Assembly (NCBI GenBank): GCA_031277045.1
Contig: JAISLX010000005.1
Span: 1-12,948, forward strand
DNA from: Treponema sp.
Lineage (GTDB): Bacteria; Spirochaetota; Spirochaetia; Treponematales; Breznakiellaceae
Length of the DNA: 12,948 bases
Direction: 5' to 3'
The position numbers and the translations under genes are program-made. The notes beneath the pieces were generated by a model that made no database searches, was not told the DNA's origin, and was given only the letters and a program-made list of their open reading frames with translations. Shown here piece after piece: positions 5,373 to 11,717 of this stretch (the first letter of the stretch is position 1; the number at the start of each line of letters is the position of its first letter).

Positions 5373-6419
5373 ATGGCCATGGAGATCAGGGGGACCGGAA
5401 AAGCGATACCGGTCCGCAGAGTAAGTAATGACGATTTAGCGCGGAAGATCGATACCAGCGATGAATGGATCCGGTCCCACACGGGGATCGGGGCCCGGCA
5501 TATCGCCGGTGAGGAAACGGCCTGCAGCGATTTGGCTCTGGAGGCGGCCCGGGAAGCGCTGGCTATGGCGGGGGGCTGGCGGAGCGGGGACCGGGAAAGC
5601 CGGGACCAGACGGCGGAGGCGGAGGCGAAAAGCCTGGACATTATCGTCTTGGCCACCGTCGGGGCGGATTTTTACGGCTGCCCTTCCACGGCTTGTCTGG
5701 TTCAGGACAGGCTGGGGGCCCGGCAGTCGGCCGCGATGGACATTACCGCGGGCTGTACGGGCTTTGTCTACGGGCTTGAGACGGCCGCGGGACTGCTGCT
5801 CACGGAAAAAACACGGAAACGGGCCCTGGTTATCGGTTCGGAAGTCTTGAGCAAGTTGACAAACTGGGAGAACCGGGGTGCCTGTGTGCTGTTTGGGGAC
5901 GGGGCGGGGGCCGTGGTGCTGGAAAAGACCGGCGCCCCCTCGGAAGGAGCCGGACGGCGGGGGCTGGTGAGAACGGTCCTGGGGGCGGACGGCTCCGGGG
6001 CCGAACATCTGCTGATCCGCCGGGGGGGAACCCGGAACCCTTTCAAAGCCGGGGAAACCCTGGAACTTCCCCCGCATATTGAGATGAACGGTCAGGCGGT
6101 GTACAACTTCGCGGTAAAGGCCTTTACCGGCACCTGCGGGCGGCTCCTGGCGGAAGACGGAATAGGAGTTGACGATGTGGCCCTTATCGTGCCCCACCAG
6201 GCCAACGCCCGGATTGTCCAGGCCGCCGCCAAGCGGCTGGGAATTCCGGAGGAAAAATTCTTTCTCAACATCGAGGAATACGCCAATACTTCCGCCGCGT
6301 CGATCCCCATCGCCCTGGACGAGTTGAACCGGGCGGGCCGCCTGAAACAGGGGGACTTGATAATGACTGTGGCCTTTGGTAGCGGTCTCACCTTTGGGGG
6401 AAATCTCATTGTATGGTAA
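5373..6419 (+). CDS. fabH: Beta-ketoacyl-ACP synthase III (initiation enzyme)
   Basis: FabH condenses acetyl-CoA (or a branched acyl-CoA) with malonyl-ACP to start type II fatty-acid synthesis. This 348-residue protein has the complete catalytic triad: Cys128 in DITAGCTGF, His275 in VPHQANARI and Asn305 in YANTSAAS. The N-terminal half shows DTSDEWIRSHTGI, typical of FabH. The start is the ATG at 5373, with AAAGGA six bases upstream; an in-frame TTG at 5346 lies inside the palindrome and is rejected. The protein is about 30 residues longer than E. coli FabH. Much of the surplus is a polar, charged loop of some 20 residues after the AREALAMAGG helix, rich in Arg, Glu and Asp. It is the first gene of the operon, 6 bases before fabD. 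Acyl specificity cannot be read off. Confidence 0.95.
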   Translation: MAMEIRGTGKAIPVRRVSNDDLARKIDTSDEWIRSHTGIGARHIAGEETACSDLALEAAREALAMAGGWRSGDRESRDQTAEAEAKSLDIIVLATVGADFYGCPSTACLVQDRLGARQSAAMDITAGCTGFVYGLETAAGLLLTEKTRKRALVIGSEVLSKLTNWENRGACVLFGDGAGAVVLEKTGAPSEGAGRRGLVRTVLGADGSGAEHLLIRRGGTRNPFKAGETLELPPHIEMNGQAVYNFAVKAFTGTCGRLLAEDGIGVDDVALIVPHQANARIVQAAAKRLGIPEEKFFLNIEEYANTSAASIPIALDELNRAGRLKQGDLIMTVAFGSGLTFGGNLIVW

Positions 6420-6425
6420 CGAAAA

Positions 6426-7427
6426 ATGACAGGTAAAAAAACCGTTTTTCTGTTTCCCGGCCAGGGGGCCCAGTATCCGGGGATGGCTCTGGACCTTTTG
6501 GAGACGGGGAGCGCAAAGATACGGGAACTTTTTGAGCTGGCGTCGGAGATTATGGGCAGGGACATGGCCGCCCTGCTGCGGGACAGCGCCCCGGAAACCC
6601 TGAAACAAAGCGACAAGGCCCAGCCGGCGGTTACCTTGGCTAATCTGTCCGCCGCGGCCCTGCTGGTGGAACGGGGCTTCCGTCCTCTGGCCTGCGCGGG
6701 CCACAGCCTGGGAGAGTACGCCGCCCTGGAGACGGCGGGGATCGTCTCTACGGCGGACTGCTTTACGCTGGTCAAGCGCCGGGGGGCAGCAATGCGGAGA
6801 GCGGCGGAGCGGCTGGCCGGAACTGGGGCCGGTGGAACAGCGCAAGCCGCCGGTATGGCGCAAGCCGCCAGTATGGCGGCAGTTATCGGCCTGTCGCCGG
6901 ACCGGGTGGAGGCCCTGATAGCCGAGTGGAAGGCCGGGGAAAACGGACCGGCTATGTGCGAACTTTACGCCGCCAATTTCAATTCCCCACGACAGACCGT
7001 GGTTTCCGGCAGTGCCGCCGCGCTGGCCCTGGCGGAAGAACGCTTTAAGGCGGCGGGAGCCCGGCGGGTCGCAGCCCTCCAGGTGGCCGGACCCTTTCAC
7101 TCCCCGCTGATGGCGGAGGCGGCGGAGGAATTCCGCTCCGTCCTTGAGGCTGCCTCGTTCCACGATCCCCTGATCCCCGTCTACTCCAACGTAACGGGGT
7201 CCCGTATCGGCTCCGGGGCGGAGGCGAAAAAACTGGCCCTGGAACAGATCACCCGCCCCGTGCGTTGGACCGCCGTAGAACAGGCGTTGCTGGAAACCGG
7301 GCCGGAGATCATCCTGGAGGCGGGGCCCGGCAGGGTCCTCCAGGGGCTTTGGAAGGATTCAGGCAGCCCTCTGCCCTGTTATCCTGCGGGAACGGTGGCG
7401 GAAATTGATAATTTATTTGAAAATTAA
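6426..7427 (+). CDS. fabD: Malonyl-CoA:ACP transacylase
   Basis: FabD moves malonyl groups from CoA to acyl carrier protein, supplying the extender for FabH and FabF. This 333-residue protein has the FPGQGAQ oxyanion loop near the N-terminus, the nucleophile Ser94 in GHSLGEYAA, and His225 in GPFHSPLM. The family norm is about 310 residues. The extra length is mainly an Ala/Gly/Met/Gln stretch around residues 134-151 containing an 18-bp tandem duplication (annotated separately). There is no Shine-Dalgarno sequence before the ATG, and the fabH stop codon is only 6 bases upstream, so translation is probably coupled to fabH. The stop codon overlaps the AAGGAG ribosome binding site of fabG. Confidence 0.95.
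   Translation: MTGKKTVFLFPGQGAQYPGMALDLLETGSAKIRELFELASEIMGRDMAALLRDSAPETLKQSDKAQPAVTLANLSAAALLVERGFRPLACAGHSLGEYAALETAGIVSTADCFTLVKRRGAAMRRAAERLAGTGAGGTAQAAGMAQAASMAAVIGLSPDRVEALIAEWKAGENGPAMCELYAANFNSPRQTVVSGSAAALALAEERFKAAGARRVAALQVAGPFHSPLMAEAAEEFRSVLEAASFHDPLIPVYSNVTGSRIGSGAEAKKLALEQITRPVRWTAVEQALLETGPEIILEAGPGRVLQGLWKDSGSPLPCYPAGTVAEIDNLFEN
6840..6875 (+). repeat. 18-bp in-frame tandem duplication inside fabD
   Basis: Two adjacent 18-base units, 6840-6857 and 6858-6875, differ at a single base (G or A at the thirteenth position). Each encodes Ala-Gln-Ala-Ala-(Gly/Ser)-Met. The unit is a multiple of three, so the reading frame is kept. It lies in the loop before the MAAVIGL strand, away from the catalytic motifs. 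Confidence 0.9.
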
Positions 7428-7436
7428 GGAGACTAT

Positions 7437-8171
7437 ATGCGTCTGACGGATAAAAAAGCCCTGGTAACCGGGGCTTCCCGGGGTATAGGCCGGGCCATAA
7501 CGGAACGATTTTTGGCGGAAGGGGCGGAGGTTTGGGGCCTTAGCACCGGGGAACCCGGCGATCTGGGGGAACGGATTGCCCAGGCCGGGGGGAAGCTCCA
7601 CTGGCTTACCGCCGACCTCGGCGCCCTTTCCACGGTGGAGGGGATCATCGAAAAGGCCCTGGAAGAATCCGGCGGCTTCGACATCGGGGTGAACAACGCG
7701 GGACTTACCCAGGATACCCTTTCCTTCAGGATGAGTCTGGAAAGCTGGCAGAAGGTACTCGACGTGAATTTGAGCGCCGCCTTCCTCGTGGCCAGGACCC
7801 TCGCCAGGGACATGATCCGCCGGAGGGCGGGGTCCGTCATCAACATGTCCAGCGTGGTGGGGATCCACGGAAACGGCGGGCAGGCGAACTACGCCGCCAG
7901 CAAGGCGGGTCTCATCGGCCTGACCAAGAGCCTTGCGCGGGAGACGGCGGGACGGGGGGTCCGTGTTAACGCGATTGCCCCCGGTTTTATCGAAAGCGAC
8001 ATGACAAAGGCCATGCCGGAGGCGGCGAAGCAGGGGATGCTCCAGCTTATCCCGCTGAAACGGGGGGGAAAGCCGGAGGACGTGGCTGCCGCGGCTCTGT
8101 TCCTTGCCTCGGAGGAATCTTCCTACATTACCGGACAGGTTCTTACCGTGGACGGCGGCATGTTTATTTAA
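7437..8171 (+). CDS. fabG: 3-oxoacyl-ACP reductase
   Basis: FabG is the NADPH-dependent reductase that turns 3-ketoacyl-ACP into 3-hydroxyacyl-ACP in each elongation cycle. It is a 244-residue classical short-chain dehydrogenase, the normal length. The cofactor motif TGASRGIG lies at residues 11-18 and the structural NNAG follows DIGV. The catalytic residues are Ser139 (in SSVVGIHGNGGQANY), Tyr152 and Lys156 in YAASK. The C-terminal ITGQVLTVDGGM is standard for FabG. TAAGGAG at 7425-7431 overlaps the fabD stop codon and sits six bases before the ATG. In many bacteria acpP follows fabG; here fabF comes directly, 12 bases later. Confidence 0.95.
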   Translation: MRLTDKKALVTGASRGIGRAITERFLAEGAEVWGLSTGEPGDLGERIAQAGGKLHWLTADLGALSTVEGIIEKALEESGGFDIGVNNAGLTQDTLSFRMSLESWQKVLDVNLSAAFLVARTLARDMIRRRAGSVINMSSVVGIHGNGGQANYAASKAGLIGLTKSLARETAGRGVRVNAIAPGFIESDMTKAMPEAAKQGMLQLIPLKRGGKPEDVAAAALFLASEESSYITGQVLTVDGGMFI

Positions 8172-8183
8172 GGCAGGAAAAAT

Positions 8184-9458
8184 ATGACAAAACGCAGGGT
8201 AGTGGTTACGGGGATGGGGCTGGTTTCCCCACTGGGTAATTCGGTTGCGGAATTCGGGGCGGCCCTGAAGACGGGAGAAAGCGGAATCGCGGCGATTACC
8301 GCCTTTGATACTGAGGACTTCGACGTAACAATTGCCGGGGAAGTAAAGGATTTTGATCCGGGCCGCTGGATGGACCGGAAGGATGCCCGCAAAATGTGCC
8401 GTTTCACCCAGTTTGCCGTGGCGGCGGCGGCGCAGGCGCTGGAACAGGCGGGGCTGCTGGAAAACCGGCCCTCCCCCGGCGGCGAAGTCCGGCGGATCAA
8501 GGGCGACGCGGAGCGGGCGGCGGTCGTCCTGGGGAATGGCATTGGCGGCTTCGAGATGGTAACCGATTCCTTCCGCAAACTTTTTGACCAGGGGCCCCGC
8601 CGTATGTTCCCCCTGACGATCCCCCTGATGATCCCCAACGAGGCGGCGGGGAACATCTCCATGATTTTCGGTGCCAGGGGGCCGGCCCTGACCCAGGTTA
8701 CCGCCTGCGCCTCCGGGGCGGATGCCCTGGGGCAGGCCCTGGACCTGATCCGCGCCGGCCGGGCGGACGTGGTTATCGGCGGGGGCACCGAAGCCTGCGT
8801 GGTCCCCTTTGCCATCGGGGGTTTCCAGATGCTCAAGGCCCTGTCGACCAAACGCTGTCACGAGCCTGAAAAGGCTTCCCGGCCCTTTGACGCGGACAGG
8901 GACGGATTTGTGCTGGGGGAGGCCGCGGGCGTTCTGGTCCTTGAGAGCGAGGAACACGCTAAAGGCCGGGGCGCGGCCATTCTGGCGGAGTTCGCCGGAT
9001 ACGGCGCCACTGCGGACGCCTACCACATCACCTCCCCGGACCCTTCCGGCGAAGGGGGCGGCAGGGCCATCAAGCTTGCCCTGGAAGACGGGGGGCTGCG
9101 GCCGGAGGACGTGCAGTATTACAACGCCCACGGAACTTCCACGGAAATCAACGACCCCACGGAAACCAAGATGATCAAGTACGCATTTGGGGATCACGCC
9201 TACAAGATGAAGGTTTCCAGCATCAAGAGCATGACCGGCCACTGTGTCGCCGGGTCCGGGGGCCTCGAGGCTATCGCCTGCATCCTTGCCATCAGGGAGG
9301 GCTTCTTCCCGCCCACGATCAACCTGGAAAACCCGGATCCCGCCTGCGACCTGGACTACGTGCCCAACAAGGTCCAGTACGGGGAAATCCATGCGGCCCT
9401 TTCGGGGAACCTGGGCTTCGGCGGGCACAACGGCGTCGTGGCCTTCAAGCGGTATTGA
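8184..9458 (+). CDS. fabF: Beta-ketoacyl-ACP synthase II (elongation enzyme)
   Basis: FabF extends acyl-ACP chains by condensation with malonyl-ACP. The 424-residue protein has the KAS II Cys-His-His triad: Cys175 in VTACASGAD, His316 in NAHGTST and His353 in SMTGHC. RPFDADRDGFVLGEAAG and the glycine-rich NLGFGGHNG near the C-terminus are family signatures. It is slightly longer than E. coli FabF (about 413). The surplus is a loop of Pro, Gly and charged residues following ALEQAGL, just before the strand AAVVLGNGIGG. AGGA at 8175-8178 serves as ribosome binding site, five bases before the ATG. The N-terminus MTKRRVVVTGMGLVSPLG needs no revision. As the only elongating synthase seen here, it may carry the bulk of chain extension. 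Confidence 0.95.
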   Translation: MTKRRVVVTGMGLVSPLGNSVAEFGAALKTGESGIAAITAFDTEDFDVTIAGEVKDFDPGRWMDRKDARKMCRFTQFAVAAAAQALEQAGLLENRPSPGGEVRRIKGDAERAAVVLGNGIGGFEMVTDSFRKLFDQGPRRMFPLTIPLMIPNEAAGNISMIFGARGPALTQVTACASGADALGQALDLIRAGRADVVIGGGTEACVVPFAIGGFQMLKALSTKRCHEPEKASRPFDADRDGFVLGEAAGVLVLESEEHAKGRGAAILAEFAGYGATADAYHITSPDPSGEGGGRAIKLALEDGGLRPEDVQYYNAHGTSTEINDPTETKMIKYAFGDHAYKMKVSSIKSMTGHCVAGSGGLEAIACILAIREGFFPPTINLENPDPACDLDYVPNKVQYGEIHAALSGNLGFGGHNGVVAFKRY

Positions 9459-9476
9459 GCCTAACGAGGAGTAACC

Positions 9477-9908
9477 GTGAGTGAAAATCAGAACGAAATA
9501 GAATCCCTGTTGCCCCACCGGAAGCCCTTTCTCTTTGTCGATAAGATCGTCAGCGCCGATAAGGACCGGATTGTCGCCCGGCATGTGTTCGGCGAAGGGG
9601 AATTTTTCTTTGCGGGGCATTTTCCCCAATACCCGGTGGTGCCGGGGGTGATCCTGGTGGAGACCATGGCCCAGTCCGGGGGCGCGGGTTTAAGAAAGCT
9701 CGGCGTCCTGGGGGACGGCGCCCTGTTTTTTCTTGCCACAGTGGACAAGGTGAAGTTCCGGCGGCAGGTCCGGCCCGGCGAGGAAGTCCGGTCGGAAATA
9801 GAAAACCTGCGGGTCTCCCCCCGGATGATCAAGCAGTCCGGCAAAGCCTACGTGGGGAACGAACTGGCCGCCGAGGCGGAGTGGATGTGCCTGGTGGGGA
9901 AAGCGTAG
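9477..9908 (+). CDS. fabZ: 3-hydroxyacyl-ACP dehydratase
   Basis: FabZ removes water from 3-hydroxyacyl-ACP to give trans-2-enoyl-ACP, the substrate of the reductase encoded next door. This 143-residue hot-dog-fold protein has LLPHRKPFLFVDKI at residues 11-24, the catalytic His48 in AGHFPQYPVVPG, and Glu62 in LVETMAQSGG. Size and motif spacing match the family. Translation starts at GTG, with GAGGAG at 9466-9471 five bases upstream. It is the only dehydratase in the window; no FabA-type isomerase is seen, so the route to unsaturated fatty acids, if any, is elsewhere. Confidence 0.95.
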   Translation: MSENQNEIESLLPHRKPFLFVDKIVSADKDRIVARHVFGEGEFFFAGHFPQYPVVPGVILVETMAQSGGAGLRKLGVLGDGALFFLATVDKVKFRRQVRPGEEVRSEIENLRVSPRMIKQSGKAYVGNELAAEAEWMCLVGKA

Positions 9909-9944
9909 AATCGTGAGCGGCGTACCGAAAATAGGAGTGTAGCG

Positions 9945-11189
9945 ATGGTAATTAAACCCATGATACGAAACAATATCTGCCTGAACAGCCACCCGGCGGG
10001 CTGCGCCCGATCCGTGCGGAACGGGATCGCCTACGCGGCGAAGAACCTGGCCGGGGGGAGAAGCCCCGGGGAAATGGCGAAGGCCCCCGGGGCTCCCGCC
10101 TTGGCCTTGATCATCGGCTGTTCCACGGGCTACGGCCTGGCAAGCCGGATCTGCGCGGCCTTCGGCTACGGGGCCGCCACGGTGGGGGTCTCCTTTGAGC
10201 GGCCCGCCAGCGCCTCCAAGCCGGGGACGCCGGGCTTTTACAACAACCTGGCCTTTGACGCGGAGGCCGCCAGGGCGGGCCTCCCCTTTAGGACCCTGGA
10301 CGGGGACGCCTTTTCCAACGAAATGAAGGACCGGGCCATTGGCGCGGTTCGGGACATGGCGGCGGCCGCCGGAACCGCCCCGGCCATCGACCTTATCATC
10401 TACTCCCTGGCCTCCCCGGTGCGGACCGATCCCAAAGACGGGACCATGTACCGCTCGGTGATCAAGCCCATCGGCCAGAGTTACTCCGGCAAGACCCTCG
10501 ACCTGATGAGCGGCCGGATCGTCACCGCCTCGGCGGAGCCCGCCAATGATGAAGAGATCGCCCACACCACCAAGGTCATGGGGGGCGAGGATTGGGAACT
10601 GTGGATCGAGGCCCTGGACAAGGCGGGGCTCCTGGCCGCCGGGGCCCGGACATTGGCCTACACCTACATCGGCCCTGAGCTTTCCTGGGCCATCTACAAA
10701 AACGGGACCATCGGAAGGGCCAAGGAGGACCTGGAGCGGGCCGCCGGGGCCATCAACCGGCGCTTTGCCGGAAGCCCCAGGCGGGCCTGGGTGTCGGTGA
10801 ACAAGGCCCTGGTCACCAGGGCCAGCGCGGTGATCCCCATCATCCCCTTCTACGTGTCGGTCCTCTTCAAGGTGATGAAGGAGCGGGGCCTCCACGAGGG
10901 CTGTATCGAACAGATCGTCCGGCTCTACCGGGACCGGCTTTACAGCCCCGGCGCGGCGGAGGACCCCGCCCTGGTGCCCGTGGACGGGGGGGGCCGGATC
11001 CGCATCGACGACTGGGAGATGCGGGAGGACGTGCAGAAGGCCACGCTGGAACAGATGGACAAGGTGCGCGAGGACAACGTGGACAGCGCCACCGACATTG
11101 CGGGATTCCGTCACGACTTTTTGGAGGCCCACGGCTTTGACGTCACCGGGGTCGACTACGAGCGGGACGTGGATCCGTCAACGATTTAA
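9945..11189 (+). CDS. fabV: Trans-2-enoyl-CoA/ACP reductase, FabV/Ter family (NADH-dependent)
   Basis: FabV proteins reduce the enoyl double bond with NADH, the last step of each fatty-acid cycle; the close relative Ter of Treponema denticola acts on crotonyl-CoA. The 414-residue sequence begins MVIKPMIRNNICLN, as in the treponemal enzyme. It has the NADH site GCSTGYGLASR, then SLASPVRTDP, AEPANDEE, and the family's active-site Tyr-x8-Lys as YKNGTIGRAK (Tyr251, Lys260). SVNKALVTRASAVIP and the C-terminal IRIDDWEMREDVQ and AGFRHDF complete the match. AGGAG at 9933-9937 supports the ATG at 9945. The 36-base gap after fabZ is the longest in the operon. Its place between fabZ and accB argues that here it is the ENR of fatty-acid synthesis rather than an enzyme of butyrate-type fermentation. 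No FabI or FabK is present in the window. Confidence 0.95.
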   Translation: MVIKPMIRNNICLNSHPAGCARSVRNGIAYAAKNLAGGRSPGEMAKAPGAPALALIIGCSTGYGLASRICAAFGYGAATVGVSFERPASASKPGTPGFYNNLAFDAEAARAGLPFRTLDGDAFSNEMKDRAIGAVRDMAAAAGTAPAIDLIIYSLASPVRTDPKDGTMYRSVIKPIGQSYSGKTLDLMSGRIVTASAEPANDEEIAHTTKVMGGEDWELWIEALDKAGLLAAGARTLAYTYIGPELSWAIYKNGTIGRAKEDLERAAGAINRRFAGSPRRAWVSVNKALVTRASAVIPIIPFYVSVLFKVMKERGLHEGCIEQIVRLYRDRLYSPGAAEDPALVPVDGGGRIRIDDWEMREDVQKATLEQMDKVREDNVDSATDIAGFRHDFLEAHGFDVTGVDYERDVDPSTI

Positions 11190-11199
11190 GGAATCCTCC

Positions 11200-11709
11200 A
11201 TGCCCATAAACGAAGACTTTATCTTAAAGCTCATCGATAAATTCAGCTCCGCCGCCGTGGCGGAACTCAGGCTTGAAGACGGCGATGTCCGCATCGAACT
11301 GCGGACGGAAGCGGCCTGTGCCGCGGCTGCGGCTTCCGCAGCTTCCGCATACAGCGCACCTGCCGGCGGCTCCGCGCCCGGCGGGTATCCTGCCGGCGCT
11401 TCCCCCGCGCCCCCCGTGGTCGAGGGCCTCCACCTGGGCCTGCCGGCGGTCCCCGCAAAGACCGCCGCCGGGGAGGCGGTCACAAGCCCCATCGTGGCCA
11501 CGTTTTACGCCTCCCCCCGGCCGGACGCGCCGTCCTTCGTGACGGTGGGCTCCCGGGTAAAATCCGGGGACACCCTCTGCATCCTGGAGGCCATGAAGAT
11601 GATGAACCATCTGGAAGCGGAATTCGACTGCGAGATCCTGGCGGTCAAGGCTTCCAGCGGGGATCTGGTGGAATACGGCCAGACCCTTTTTGAAGTAAAG
11701 CGGCTCTAG
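11200..11709 (+). CDS. accB: Acetyl-CoA carboxylase biotin carboxyl carrier protein
   Basis: BCCP carries the biotin that is carboxylated by AccC and then gives up the carboxyl group to acetyl-CoA, forming malonyl-CoA. The 169-residue protein has an N-terminal helical part (residues 1-40), a flexible linker rich in Ala, Pro, Ser and Gly (about 40-85), and a C-terminal biotinyl domain. The domain contains SPIVATFYASPRPDAPSF, which includes the 'thumb' loop typical of AccB, and EAMKMMN with Lys133 as the biotin attachment site. The start is MPINEDFILKLIDKF, with AAGGA at 11188-11192 overlapping the fabV stop codon; a longer reading from 11098 would run through fabV in another frame and is rejected. 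It lies 10 bases after fabV and 8 before accC. Confidence 0.95.
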   Translation: MPINEDFILKLIDKFSSAAVAELRLEDGDVRIELRTEAACAAAAASAASAYSAPAGGSAPGGYPAGASPAPPVVEGLHLGLPAVPAKTAAGEAVTSPIVATFYASPRPDAPSFVTVGSRVKSGDTLCILEAMKMMNHLEAEFDCEILAVKASSGDLVEYGQTLFEVKRL

Positions 11710-11717
11710 TTTTGACA

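Noticed and set aside
5183..5428. Plus-strand frame of 81 codons in the xpt-fabH gap
   Set aside because: It spans the fab promoter and palindrome and runs into fabH out of frame. Its composition (RRRGRARG) is typical of chance reading, and no family is recognisable.
11098..11199. Upstream extension of accB to 11098
   Set aside because: The extension reads through the 3' end of fabV in another frame; the ATG at 11200 has its own ribosome binding site and the proper AccB N-terminus.
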